Positions 27,359 to 36,219 of a DNA stretch of 64,000 nt are shown one piece after another; within the stretch, counting starts at the first letter, position 1; each line of letters starts with the position of its first letter. Below the pieces are notes generated by a model. The model was not told the origin of the DNA and ran no database searches. It worked only from the letters and a program-made list of their open reading frames with translations. Source of the stretch: Labrys sedimenti (GTDB taxonomy: Bacteria > Pseudomonadota > Alphaproteobacteria > Rhizobiales > Labraceae). The stretch lies in NCBI RefSeq assembly GCF_034424805.1, contig NZ_JAXOUF010000003.1, positions 62,001 to 126,000 on the forward strand. The letters run 5' to 3'. A program made the position numbers and the translations under genes.

Positions 27359-28303
27359 CTATGGCGCCGCAATCACCTGGCTGCAGGCGGCGGGCAGATC
27401 GCTCAGGGTGAGCTGGCGCGGCGGGTGCGGAGGCTTGGGGCGGGGCTTGGGATGCAGCACCGCATCCGAGAACCAGTAGTCGAGTTCCTTGCCGCAGCCC
27501 TCGTCGCCTGTCGGCGGCTTTTGCGGCGTGCAGGTCGGGCTGCCGCGCGGGCAGGTGATGCGGACATGGAAATGATAGTCGTGCCCATACATCGGGCGCA
27601 CCTTGCCGAGCCAGGAGCGGTCGCCGGTGGCGTCGCGGCACATCGCCTTCTTGATGGCGGCGTTGACGAAGATGCGTTCGACCGCCGGATCCTGGGCGGC
27701 GGCGCGCACGATGCCCATCTGGCCGGCGGTCCAGGCGCGCGAGACGTCGAGCCGGTCCTGGCGTACCATCATCACAGCACTCTTGGTCTCACGCTCGGCG
27801 ACGCTCAGCCGGCGGTTCGGCATGGGGGTCAGCCAGATGTCGGCGTCGAGGCCAATCTGATGCGAGGCATGGCCCGTCAGCATCGGGCCGCCGCGCGGCT
27901 GCGCCATGTCGCCGATCAGGATGCCGGGCCAGCCCGCCACGGTCGGGGCCTTGGCCGCGAGATTCTTCACCACCCGGATGACGGCAGCATTGCCCCAGGC
28001 GCGATTGCGCGAGGGGCGCATGACCTGCCAGGTCGGTCCATCGGCCGGCAGTTCCACGCCGTTCGACAGGCAGCCCTTGGCGTAGAAACCGATGGAGCCG
28101 AGGCCGATATTGGCCGGCGTCTCGGCGCGGCCGAAGAGCTGCTTGGCGGGGGTGGCAGCAGTCACCGCGCCGAGTGGCGGCAGTTTGTAGCCAGGCGGAG
28201 TAATGTCCTGCGCCACACCCGATCCCCCCATGGCCAGGAGCGGCAAGGCGGCCAGGGCCAAGCCGCATTTGAGCGACGGGAAGGTCCGGACGAAACGGCG
28301 CAT
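27359..28303 (-). CDS. mepA: Penicillin-insensitive murein DD-endopeptidase MepA
   Basis: 314 residues. The signal peptide ends near GSGVAQ-DI (about residue 32). Zinc-ligand motifs of the MepA (LAS-type) family are present: GHASHQIGLDADIWL and GHDYHFHVRITCP. Conserved cysteines (KGCLSNG, TCPRGSPTC, EGCGKEL, AACSQV) can form the family's disulphides. It cuts the D-Ala-mDAP cross-links of peptidoglycan in the periplasm during wall growth. The C-terminus is proline-rich. Its start lies 250 bases from the divergent L,D-transpeptidase gene. Confidence 0.94.
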   Translation of the reverse strand: MRRFVRTFPSLKCGLALAALPLLAMGGSGVAQDITPPGYKLPPLGAVTAATPAKQLFGRAETPANIGLGSIGFYAKGCLSNGVELPADGPTWQVMRPSRNRAWGNAAVIRVVKNLAAKAPTVAGWPGILIGDMAQPRGGPMLTGHASHQIGLDADIWLTPMPNRRLSVAERETKSAVMMVRQDRLDVSRAWTAGQMGIVRAAAQDPAVERIFVNAAIKKAMCRDATGDRSWLGKVRPMYGHDYHFHVRITCPRGSPTCTPQKPPTGDEGCGKELDYWFSDAVLHPKPRPKPPHPPRQLTLSDLPAACSQVIAAP

Positions 28304-28553
28304 GCGTGCTCCCGCGAAATGATTCGTGCCTGCATCCTATCCTGTCTTTTCCCAAACGGCAGCATCGACGGTTGGGGGGCGGGGGGCTCGATTCCGCAAA
28401 CCAGCCCGCGGGAAGGCGAACCGAAACCGAAAATTAACCATGTTCGATTCATGCTTTGTTCGGTTTCGGATCGACTCGCATCCTGTGCAAAAGCGCATGG
28501 CGAATGAGGGCCCGGTACGGCCAATGTCAGCGAACCGCATTGAGGAACCTGTC

Positions 28554-29003
28554 ATGCCTGCCCTGTATCTGAGCGCGAAATTCCGCTGGATCGCCGTTGC
28601 CTTCACGCTCTTCGCCGCCACGCTCTGCCAGCTGGCCCCGGCCTCCGCCGGCGTCGTGGCCAAGGTCGATATCGCAAGACAGCGCATGACCGTGATCGTG
28701 GACGGCAATGTCGAGGCGGTCTGGGCCGTGTCTACGGCACGGCGCGGCTACTATACCCCGCGCGGCGTCTACCGTCCCAAGCTGCTCAAGCGCATGCACT
28801 ACTCCAAGAAATACGACAATTCGCCGATGCCCTATTCGGTGTTCTTCAAGGGCGGCTATGCGGTGCACGGCACCTATTCGGTGAAGCAGCTCGGCCGTGC
28901 CGCCTCCCATGGCTGCATCCGGCTGGCGCCATCCCACGCAGCGGCCCTCTACCAGCTCATCCGGCACCGAGGCATGTCGGATACGCGCGTGGTGATCGGC
29001 TAG
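28554..29003 (+). CDS. L,D-transpeptidase (YkuD domain)
   Basis: 149 residues from the ATG at 28554, chosen because GAGGAA lies seven bases upstream and a clean signal peptide follows (RWIAVAFTLFAATLCQLAPASAG). The YkuD catalytic motif is complete: VHGTYSVKQLGRAASHGCIRL, with the nucleophilic Cys and the His/Gly/Arg around it. It cross-links peptidoglycan 3-3 or anchors proteins to it in the periplasm. It is a minimal form without LysM or other binding domain. Divergent from mepA, another cell-wall enzyme. Confidence 0.93.
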   Translation: MPALYLSAKFRWIAVAFTLFAATLCQLAPASAGVVAKVDIARQRMTVIVDGNVEAVWAVSTARRGYYTPRGVYRPKLLKRMHYSKKYDNSPMPYSVFFKGGYAVHGTYSVKQLGRAASHGCIRLAPSHAAALYQLIRHRGMSDTRVVIG

Positions 29004-29175
29004 CCCGCGGATTTCACCGGGCGAGGCCGGTAATAGCCACGAATCTGCATATCAGCCGTGCACATTCGCGCGAGAAGCCGTTCCGCTCCTTGACGCTGGG
29101 CCGGTGCATTCCTAGCTTGAGGGCAACGGATATTTGCATGGCGATTCCGCCATTCCCGCTGTGGAGATTCTCGAA

Positions 29176-29505
29176 ATGGGTGCCAACACGATCAAGGTCA
29201 CGGATGCCTCCTTCGCCAATGACGTGCTGAATTCGGCTGAGCCGGTCGTCGTCGATTTCTGGGCCGAATGGTGCGGCCCTTGCCGCATGATCGCGCCCGC
29301 CCTCGACGAGATCGCCACCGAGATGGCCGGCAAGGTCAAGATCGCCAAGCTGAACGTCGACGAGAACCCGCAGATCGCCTCGCAGTTCCGGGTGATGTCG
29401 ATCCCGATGCTGATCGTCTTCAAGGATGGCAAGCCCGTCGCCCAGAAGGTGGGTGCCGCTCCCAAGGGCGAGTTGTCGCGCTGGGTTTCGGCTTCGGCGG
29501 CCTGA
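29176..29505 (+). CDS. trxA: Thioredoxin
   Basis: 109 residues from the ATG at 29176 with GTGGAG upstream. The active site WCGPC (Cys33, Cys36) lies in VVVDFWAEWCGPCRMIAP, and the cis-proline loop is VMSIPMLIVFKDG. No signal peptide, so it is the cytoplasmic disulphide reductant. It ends in a strong terminator. Confidence 0.97.
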   Translation: MGANTIKVTDASFANDVLNSAEPVVVDFWAEWCGPCRMIAPALDEIATEMAGKVKIAKLNVDENPQIASQFRVMSIPMLIVFKDGKPVAQKVGAAPKGELSRWVSASAA

Positions 29506-29540
29506 GGCGAGAATTCGCTTCACCATCTGTTCTGTGAATG

Positions 29541-29566
29541 AAGGCGGCCTCATGGCCGCCTTTTTT
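29541..29566 (+). terminator. Intrinsic terminator of trxA
   Basis: AAGGCGGCC and GGCCGCCTT arms with a TCAT loop followed by six T residues. The last T overlaps the stop codon of the convergent BKACE gene. Confidence 0.92.
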
Positions 29567-30402
29567 CATGCGGTCAGCGTCGCCGCACGCAGGGCATCCG
29601 CATCGCCGATCCTCAAGCCGGCAGCCTCGATGGCCTGCCGGGCCAGCGCCACCAATTCGGCATTGTCCCGGGCGAGCGTGCCGTCGGGACGATGGAGGTT
29701 GTTCTCGAAGCCGACACGGGCGTGCCCGCCCAGCAGGGCTGCGGCGGTGACGCAAGCCGCCTCCTGGGGCCCGAAGGCGCACAGGCTCCAGGGATCGAAG
29801 CGTGGCATGTCCTCGGCGAGGAAGGGCAGGAGATCGGCGGGGCGTGACGTCTGGTCCGTCATATAGCGGCCGAGCACATAAAGCACTGGCAGCTTCTCGT
29901 AGGGGATGAGGCCGCGCCGCTGCAGGTCGGCAAGGCGCCTGGCTTCGTCCGGCGTGTAGAGGATGATCTGCGGCACGGTGCCGATCAGCCTGAGAAAAAG
30001 CAGCAATTCGGCAAAGGCGGCTTCCTCGCCGGCATCGGGCACCAGTTCGCGCAGGGCGAGCGATACGGCTTCCGGCCGCGTTTCGCGGATGACGGCCCGT
30101 TGCTCCGCCGGCGAATAGAGGCCGAGCGCCTCCGAGGTGACCTGCACCACGAGATCCTTGCCCGTCGCGGCGGCAATCGCGGCGATGACGGCGCGATAGG
30201 CCTCGGCATCGAGCAGATGGCTGCCATCCCTACGCCGGACATGGACATGGATCATAGCCGCGCCGGCCTCGAGACAGCCTGCCGCCGTCTGCGCCAGGGC
30301 GGAGATCGTCATCGGCAGGGCGGGATGATCCGCCTTGGTCCGCCGGCCGCCATTGGGGGCGACGGCAATGAAACGCGGGGCGCAATCCAGCGTAGCCGAC
30401 AA
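29566..30402 (-). CDS. BKACE family enzyme (3-keto acid cleavage, DUF849)
   Basis: 278 residues. The start is a TTG at 30402 with GGAG eight bases upstream. Family motifs: FIAVAPNGGRRTKADHPALP at the N-terminus, the metal-binding AAMIHVHVRR, EALGLYSP, and RVGFENN near the C-terminus. BKACE enzymes condense a beta-keto acid with acetyl-CoA to give acetoacetate and a new acyl-CoA. It is divergent from an RpiR regulator and class III aminotransferase, sharing an 88-base control region. A transaminase acting on a beta-amino acid would make the keto acid it needs, which is the inferred pathway. Confidence 0.88.
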   Translation of the reverse strand: MSATLDCAPRFIAVAPNGGRRTKADHPALPMTISALAQTAAGCLEAGAAMIHVHVRRRDGSHLLDAEAYRAVIAAIAAATGKDLVVQVTSEALGLYSPAEQRAVIRETRPEAVSLALRELVPDAGEEAAFAELLLFLRLIGTVPQIILYTPDEARRLADLQRRGLIPYEKLPVLYVLGRYMTDQTSRPADLLPFLAEDMPRFDPWSLCAFGPQEAACVTAAALLGGHARVGFENNLHRPDGTLARDNAELVALARQAIEAAGLRIGDADALRAATLTA

Positions 30403-30441
30403 AATCTGTCTCCGAATAAGGATTCATTTGTATCAATATGA

Positions 30442-30453
30442 TAGCATATGCTA
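30442..30453. promoter_or_regulatory. Palindrome in the divergent BKACE/RpiR control region
   Basis: TAGCATATGCTA, a perfect 12-bp palindrome in an otherwise AT-rich 88-base gap between two divergent genes. A likely operator for the RpiR regulator encoded 38 bases away. Confidence 0.45.
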
Positions 30454-30490
30454 CGTTTGTTTCAATAATCCTTCCGACGGAGCGCAGGGC

Positions 30491-31405
30491 ATGAACGGGC
30501 TTGTGGATCTCGACGGCCTAGCCGCGGAGATCGTCAGGGGCTTCGACGCGATGCCGGCGCAGATCAGGGCCGCTGCCCGTTACGTGCTGGAGAATCCGCG
30601 CGATGTCGCCCTTTTGTCGATGCGGGAACAGGCGCGTCGCGCCGGCGTGCAGCCGGCGACCATGATGCGTCTCGCCCGGCAATTGGGCTTTGACGGTTAC
30701 GAGGCCCTGCGGGAACTGCATGCCGACACATTGCGGGAGGCGCCGACGGGCTTCGCAGGCAAGGCGGGAGACCACCTCACCCGGCAGGAGCGCGGTGGCG
30801 ACGAAGACCTGGCCGCCGCCATGCTCGGCATGCTCGGCGCCCAGCTTGGCGGGCTTGCGGCAGCCAGGCCGCTTGCCGCATTCGCCGGTGCCGCGCAGGC
30901 TCTTGCTTCGGCTCGCCGCATCCATTGCCTCGGTCTCAGGGCGAGCCATCCCGTTGCCTGGCACCTGCACTATGCGCTCACCCTGATCGGCAGGCCCAGC
31001 GTGCTGCTCGACGGGATCGCCGCCATCGGGGCCGACGCCCTCGTCGATGCCGCTCCGGGCGAGGTGATGGTGGCCGTCAGCCTGCAGCCTTATACGCGCC
31101 TAACCCTCGAACTCGCCGAGCATGCCGCTTCGCGCGGGCTGTCCATCCTCGCCATCACCGACAGCGAGGTGGCGCCTCTGGCCAGGATCTCCCGCCATCA
31201 TCTCGTCGTGCCGACGGCCAGCCCCTCCTTCCTGCATGCCGTGACGCCGGCCTTTGCCGCGGCCGAAGTGCTGGCCGCGCTGGTGGCGGGCCATGACGGC
31301 GAGGCGGCGCTCGCCGCCCTGCGGCGCGCGGATGCGCATCTGGCCGCCCTCGGCACCCATCTGACCCGACGTCCGCAGCCGAAACTTCCGGGAACCTCGC
31401 CATGA
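30491..31405 (+). CDS. RpiR family transcriptional regulator (HTH + SIS)
   Basis: 304 residues from the ATG at 30491. The N-terminal HTH_6 domain (MPAQIRAAARYVLENPRDVALLSM split over helices, then RAGVQPATMMRLARQLGFDGYEALR) is followed by a SIS domain near residues 125-260 (IHCLGLRASHPVAWHLHYAL, EVMVAVSLQPYTRLTLELAEHA). SIS domains bind phosphosugars or related ligands. It overlaps the aminotransferase start by four bases (ATGA), so both are translated together, and it is divergent from the BKACE gene. It probably controls both directions. Confidence 0.9.
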   Translation: MNGLVDLDGLAAEIVRGFDAMPAQIRAAARYVLENPRDVALLSMREQARRAGVQPATMMRLARQLGFDGYEALRELHADTLREAPTGFAGKAGDHLTRQERGGDEDLAAAMLGMLGAQLGGLAAARPLAAFAGAAQALASARRIHCLGLRASHPVAWHLHYALTLIGRPSVLLDGIAAIGADALVDAAPGEVMVAVSLQPYTRLTLELAEHAASRGLSILAITDSEVAPLARISRHHLVVPTASPSFLHAVTPAFAAAEVLAALVAGHDGEAALAALRRADAHLAALGTHLTRRPQPKLPGTSP

Positions 31406-32745
31406 GCCATCTGCTCCATCGTGCCGCCAACGCCGTCATGCCGGTCGCCGTCGGTGGGCATGGCATCGAGCTGATCGATGCCGCCGGCAAGCGCTATATC
31501 GATGCTTCCGGCGGTGCCGCCGTCTCCTGCCTCGGCCATGGCCACCCGGCCGTGCTGGAAGCCCTGCACCGGCAGCTCGATAGGCTTGCCTATGCCCATA
31601 CCTCCTTCTTCACCACCGAGGTCGCCGAACGGCTGGCGGATTGCCTGATCGCCCATGCGCCGGCCGGGTTGGAACGGGCCTATCTCGTCAGTGGCGGCTC
31701 GGAGGCGGTCGAGGCGGCCCTGAAGATGGCGCGGCAATATTTCGTCGAGAAGGGGCAGCCGCGGCGCCGGCATGTGATCGCCCGGCGCCAGAGCTTTCAC
31801 GGCAATACGCTGGCGGCCCTCGCCGCCGGAGGCAATCAGTGGCGCAGGGCCCAGTTCCAGCCGCTGCTGATCGAGACCCACCATATCGATCCCTGCTTCG
31901 CCTATCGCTTCCAGGCGCCGGGCGAGAGCGACGAAGCCTATGCGGTGCGAGCCGCCCAGGCCCTCGAGGACAAGATTCTCGAATTGGGGCAGGACGAGGT
32001 CATCGCCTTCCTGGCCGAGACGGTGGTCGGCGCCACGGCGGGCGCAGTGCCGCCCGTCGCCGGCTACTTCACCCGCATCCGCGAGATCTGCGACCGCCAT
32101 GGTGTCCTGCTCATCCTCGACGAAGTGATGTGCGGCATGGGGCGCACGGGCACACTGCATGCCTGCGAACAGGAGGGGGGGGCGCCCGACCTCATGACCA
32201 TCGCCAAGGGCCTCGGCGGCGGCTACCAGCCGATCGGCGCCGTCCTGCTCAGCGGCGCCATTTTCGAGGCCTTCGCCGGAGGCTCGGGCTTTTTCCAGCA
32301 CGGCCATACCTATATGGGCCATGCCATGGCTGCCGCGGCCGCACTGGCCGTGCAGGAGACAATCGCGCGCGATAATCTTCTCGCCAATGTCGCGGCCATG
32401 GGCGATCGCTTGCAGGAACGGCTGGAACAGCGTTTCGCCAACCATGCCCATATCGGTGACATCCGGGGACGCGGCTTGTTCCGCGCCATCGAGTTCGTCG
32501 CCGATCGCAACAGCAAGCAACCCTTCGACCCGGCGCTGAAATTCCACGCCGCCGTCAAGCGCGAGGCCATGGCGCGGGGGCTGATGGTCTATCCGATGGG
32601 CGGTACCATCGACGGCGTGCAGGGTGACCATGTCCTGCTGGCGCCGCCCTTCATCATCGAACGCAACCAGGTCGATGCCGTGGTCGAGCGCCTGGGCGAT
32701 GCCGTCGAGGCCGCCTTGGCCGGGCTGCCGGCGGCAAGGGCCTGA
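31402..32745 (+). CDS. Class III (omega) aminotransferase
   Basis: 447 residues, the start overlapping the regulator stop. Fold type I PLP enzyme: LVSGGSEAVEAALKMARQY (phosphate loop), RRQSFHGNTLAAL, LLILDEVMCGMGRTG with the PLP-binding Asp, and Lys269 in TIAKGLGGGYQPIG. The subgroup acts on omega-amino groups or beta-amino acids. Next to BKACE, the simplest reading is deamination of a beta- or omega-amino acid to a keto acid that BKACE then cleaves; the substrate is not shown by the sequence. Confidence 0.9.
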   Translation: MSHLLHRAANAVMPVAVGGHGIELIDAAGKRYIDASGGAAVSCLGHGHPAVLEALHRQLDRLAYAHTSFFTTEVAERLADCLIAHAPAGLERAYLVSGGSEAVEAALKMARQYFVEKGQPRRRHVIARRQSFHGNTLAALAAGGNQWRRAQFQPLLIETHHIDPCFAYRFQAPGESDEAYAVRAAQALEDKILELGQDEVIAFLAETVVGATAGAVPPVAGYFTRIREICDRHGVLLILDEVMCGMGRTGTLHACEQEGGAPDLMTIAKGLGGGYQPIGAVLLSGAIFEAFAGGSGFFQHGHTYMGHAMAAAAALAVQETIARDNLLANVAAMGDRLQERLEQRFANHAHIGDIRGRGLFRAIEFVADRNSKQPFDPALKFHAAVKREAMARGLMVYPMGGTIDGVQGDHVLLAPPFIIERNQVDAVVERLGDAVEAALAGLPAARA

Positions 32746-32906
32746 CCATCTTCCCGGCCGTGCGAAGGCCAAGGAGACAAAGCTCTATCGACGCAGGCCG
32801 GAATCCCGTCTAGCAATGAAGCCTTCGGAGCCGTGCGCTGCCGACAGGAGGGGAAAGCGGCCCACGCCGAGAAGGCCGGCACTCCGGAGAAAACCGGGGT
32901 GACTGG

Positions 32907-32939
32907 GGCCTGATTCGCTCGCCCCGTTCGAATCAGGCC
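32907..32939 (+). terminator. Hairpin between aminotransferase and ggt genes
   Basis: Perfect 11-bp arms GGCCTGATTCG and CGAATCAGGCC around an 11-base loop, 162 bases after the aminotransferase stop and 73 bases before the ggt ATG. No T-tract, so a terminator or an mRNA structure is possible. Confidence 0.45.
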
Positions 32940-33012
32940 ATGAATTTCAAGGAAATCGGCGCGGCGTTCCGGCCTCGGGGGGCGGAAACCGCGCCAGTCA
33001 GAGGAGGAGCCT

Positions 33013-34758
33013 ATGCACCGCGTCCGTCCGGTGACCGTCACCGGTCTTGTCGTCGCACTGACCTTCGCACCCCTTGCCGGGGCCAACGCCGCTTCGCCGG
33101 CGCCGGTGGAGGCCGAGCACGGCATGGTCGTCACCACCCAGCACCTGGCCACCCAGGCCGGCGTGGATGTCCTCAAGAAGGGCGGCAATGCCATCGATGC
33201 CGCCGTGGCTGTCGGCTACACCCTGGCCGTGGTCTGGCCGGAAGCCGGCAATATCGGCGGCGGCGGCTTCATGACCATCCGCACCAAGGACGGCAAGTCG
33301 ACCTTCATCGATTTCCGCGAGCGGGCGCCCAACGCTGCCACCAAGAACATGTATCTCGACGACAAGGGCAATCCGGTGAAGGGCGCCTCCACGGACGGCT
33401 ATCTCGCCGTCGGCGTGCCCGGCTCGGTGGCCGGCTTCGAATATGCCCGCGAAAAATATGGCTCGCTGCCGCGCAAGGATTTGATGGAAGCCGCCATCCG
33501 CTATGCCAAGGATGGCTATGTGCTCGGCCAGGGCGATGTCGCCTCCGTCAAGGAGAATGCCGACTGGCTCAAGCGCGACCCGAACGCGGCCAAGATCTTC
33601 CTCAAGGCCGACGGCACGCCCAATGCGGTTGGCGACACCTTCAAGCAGCCCGATCTCGCCGCCTCGCTCTCTGCCATCGCCGAGAAGGGCCAGGACGCCT
33701 TCTACAAGGGCGCGATCGCCGATGCCATCGTCAAGGCTTCCGCCGCCAAAGGCGGTATCCTGAAGAAGGAGGATTTCGAGCAGTACAAGGTTCGCGAGCT
33801 CGAGCCGGTGAAGTGCAATTATCGCGGCTACGACATCATCTCCTCGCCCCCGCCGAGCTCCGGCGGCGTGATCATCTGCGAGATCCTCAACGTGCTGGAG
33901 GGCTATCCGCTCTCCTATCTCGGCGCCGATTCGGCCAATACCGTACATCTGATGGTGGAGGCGATGCGCTATGCCTATGTCGACCGCAATTCCAGCCTGG
34001 GCGATCCCGATTTCGTCAAGAACCCTGTCCCGCACCTCCTCGACAAGAACTACGCTGCCGAGATCCGGGCCAAGATCAATCCCTACAAGGCCGGCGTCTC
34101 CAAGGAGCTGATGCCCAAGGGCATGGGCGAGTCCAAGGAAACCACGCATTATTCGATCATCGACAATGACGGCAATGCCGTCGCCGTCACCTACACCCTC
34201 AATGGCTCCTACGGCGCCGGCGTGGTGGCTGAAGGCACCGGCATCCTGCTCAACAACGAGATGGACGATTTCACCGCCAAGCCCGGCGTACCCAACCTCT
34301 ACGGCCTCGTACAGGGCGAGGCCAATGCCATCGAACCCAAGAAGACGCCGCTCTCCTCGATGAGCCCCACCGTGGTCACCAAGGACGGCAAGCCCTTCAT
34401 GGTGATCGGCAGCCCCGGTGGTTCGCGCATCATCACCATCACGCTGCAGGCCATCCTCAACGTGATCGACCACGGCCTCGACATCCAGGAAGCCGTCGAT
34501 GCGCCGCGCATCCACCATCAATGGCTGCCCGACCAGATCTATACCGAGCCCCAGGCGCTCTCGCCGGACACGGTGAAGCTGCTGGTCGAGATGGGATATA
34601 AGGTGGACGAAGGCGATCCAGCCTGGCCGGTCTGGGGCAAGGCGGCCGGCATCCTGGTCGGCGGCAAGGATCTCGCCACCATCAAGAAGGGCGACGGCGC
34701 CCGCTACAACGGCGCCATGGACAGCCGCGTCGAGTCAGGCCTGGCGGCCGGCTATTGA
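33013..34758 (+). CDS. ggt: Gamma-glutamyltransferase
   Basis: 581 residues, ATG at 33013 after a strong GAGGAGGAG ribosome binding site. The signal peptide ends near LAGANA-AS (residue 27). The large-subunit region has TTQHLATQAGVDVLKKGGNA and NIGGGGFMTI. The autocatalytic cleavage and nucleophile site is Thr378 in KETTHYSIID. The small subunit has TYTLNGSYGAGV, NNEMDDF, KTPLSSMSPT and GSPGGSRI. It is a periplasmic Ntn-hydrolase that cleaves glutathione and gamma-glutamyl compounds. It ends at the hairpin shared with grpE. Confidence 0.95.
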   Translation: MHRVRPVTVTGLVVALTFAPLAGANAASPAPVEAEHGMVVTTQHLATQAGVDVLKKGGNAIDAAVAVGYTLAVVWPEAGNIGGGGFMTIRTKDGKSTFIDFRERAPNAATKNMYLDDKGNPVKGASTDGYLAVGVPGSVAGFEYAREKYGSLPRKDLMEAAIRYAKDGYVLGQGDVASVKENADWLKRDPNAAKIFLKADGTPNAVGDTFKQPDLAASLSAIAEKGQDAFYKGAIADAIVKASAAKGGILKKEDFEQYKVRELEPVKCNYRGYDIISSPPPSSGGVIICEILNVLEGYPLSYLGADSANTVHLMVEAMRYAYVDRNSSLGDPDFVKNPVPHLLDKNYAAEIRAKINPYKAGVSKELMPKGMGESKETTHYSIIDNDGNAVAVTYTLNGSYGAGVVAEGTGILLNNEMDDFTAKPGVPNLYGLVQGEANAIEPKKTPLSSMSPTVVTKDGKPFMVIGSPGGSRIITITLQAILNVIDHGLDIQEAVDAPRIHHQWLPDQIYTEPQALSPDTVKLLVEMGYKVDEGDPAWPVWGKAAGILVGGKDLATIKKGDGARYNGAMDSRVESGLAAGY

Positions 34759-34770
34759 GGCTGCGTTTCT

Positions 34771-34795
34771 TACCCTCCCCCTCCAGGGGAGGGTA
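34771..34795. terminator. Bidirectional hairpin between ggt and grpE
   Basis: TACCCTCCCC and GGGGAGGGTA, ten-base perfect arms with a CTCCA loop, between the convergent genes ending at 34758 and 34822. Confidence 0.7.
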
Positions 34796-34821
34796 AAACG
34801 CACTCCATACGTCGCCGTCGA

Positions 34822-35475
34822 TCAGGCCTGCTTTTCGGCTTCGGCCGCCACCGGCTTCGGGCCGCCGCGGGCGACACCGACCATGGCCGGGCGCAGCACG
34901 CGCGAGCCGATCGAATAGCCGACCTGCACCACCTGGGCCACGGTGCCGTTGGGCACGGAGGGATCGGGCACCTCAAACATCGCCTGATGGAAGTTGGGAT
35001 CGAAGCGTTCGCCCTTGGGGTCGAGCTTCTTGACGCCGTGCTTTTCGAGCGAGCGCAGCATTTCCTTTTCGGTGAGCTCGACGCCCTGCATCAAGGCCTT
35101 GACGGCATCGTCGCTCTCGCGTGCTTCGGCGGGGACGCTCGCCAGGGCACGTTCCATATTGTCGGCGACGCCGAGCATGTCGCCGGCGAATTTGGCGATG
35201 GCATATTGGCGCGCATCGTTGAGTTCGCGCTCGCCGCGGCGGCGCACATTCTCGACCTCGGCCAGGGTACGCAGCAGGCGATCCTTCAGCTCGGCATTCT
35301 CGGCCTGCAGCTTGCTGAGGACCTCGAAGGCTTCGTCGTTCGCCGCGGTCTGGTCGGCGCCGGCCTGTTCGCCACCAACCTGGCCCGTGCTGTCGGCCGT
35401 CGGCGCCGCCGTGGCGGCCGCCTCGGCCGCAGGGCGGGTCTCGGTTTCGGCTGCGGGTTTGGTCTTGCTGGTCAT
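34822..35475 (-). CDS. grpE: Nucleotide exchange factor GrpE
   Basis: 217 residues. An alanine/threonine/glutamate-rich disordered N-terminus (about 45 residues) leads into the long coiled coil (LSKLQAENAELKDRLLRTLA, AEVENVRRRGERELNDA) and the beta domain with HGVKKLDPKGERFDPNFHQA and VQVGYSIGSRVLRPA. It releases ADP from DnaK in protein folding. dnaK/dnaJ and hrcA are not adjacent; instead cmk is upstream, where rpsA usually follows cmk in this group, so the locus looks rearranged. Confidence 0.95.
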   Translation of the reverse strand: MTSKTKPAAETETRPAAEAAATAAPTADSTGQVGGEQAGADQTAANDEAFEVLSKLQAENAELKDRLLRTLAEVENVRRRGERELNDARQYAIAKFAGDMLGVADNMERALASVPAEARESDDAVKALMQGVELTEKEMLRSLEKHGVKKLDPKGERFDPNFHQAMFEVPDPSVPNGTVAQVVQVGYSIGSRVLRPAMVGVARGGPKPVAAEAEKQA

Positions 35476-35573
35476 TTCACCTTTTCCAACTCATGTTCGG
35501 CCGGGATATCAGCGTCCTGGCCGATAAAATCAAGGGTTGATGCTGCGAGCAACCTCAATCCGCCCATTTTGAG

Positions 35574-36197
35574 TCAACGCCGATGGCGCTCGACCAGCGC
35601 CAGGGCGGCGGCGAAGGCGCTCTCGACATCGAGGGCGGTGGTGTCGAGCACATGGGAGTCGGGCGCTGGCTTCAGGGGAGCGTCGGCGCGGCCGGCGTCA
35701 CGGGCATCGCGCTTGCGGATATCGGCGAGCACCGATTCGAAAGGGGGGGCATCGCCGCGCTTCACGAGCTCGAGATGGCGCCGGCGTGCCCGGATCTCGG
35801 CATCGGCTGTGACGAAGATCTTCACCTCGGCGCCGGGCGCGATCACCGTGCCGATGTCGCGGCCGTCAAGCACGGCCCCGCCGCGCTGATGGGCGAAGCG
35901 CCGCTGCAGATCGAGCAGGGCCTTGCGCACCTTGGGGTGGGCGGCGACCACGGAAGCCGCTTCGCCCATTTCCCGGCCGCGCAGCCGGTTCTCGTCGAGG
36001 CTGGCGACGTCGAGCCCGTCGGCGATCTCGGCGGTGGCGTCCGCATCCTCGAGATCGAGGCCACCATCGATGGCGGCCCGCCCGACGGCGCGATAGAGCA
36101 GGCCGGTGTCGAGATGGGGTAGGCCGAGATGGGCGGCGAGGCGCTTGGCCAGGGTACCCTTTCCGGAGGCGGCGGGGCCATCAATGGCGATGATCAT
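35574..36197 (-). CDS. cmk: Cytidylate kinase
   Basis: 207 residues. P-loop IAIDGPAASGKGTLAKRLA at the start, LDTGLLYRAVG, the CMP-site segment DGRDIGTVIAPGAEVK, and the lid RRRHLELVKRG. It phosphorylates CMP and dCMP. The ATG at 36197 lies 22 bases after the stop of the aroA relic on the same strand, preserving the aroA-cmk order known in Hyphomicrobiales. Confidence 0.95.
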   Translation of the reverse strand: MIIAIDGPAASGKGTLAKRLAAHLGLPHLDTGLLYRAVGRAAIDGGLDLEDADATAEIADGLDVASLDENRLRGREMGEAASVVAAHPKVRKALLDLQRRFAHQRGGAVLDGRDIGTVIAPGAEVKIFVTADAEIRARRRHLELVKRGDAPPFESVLADIRKRDARDAGRADAPLKPAPDSHVLDTTALDVESAFAAALALVERHRR

Positions 36198-36219
36198 GAC
36201 GAGGCACCAGGATTACACA

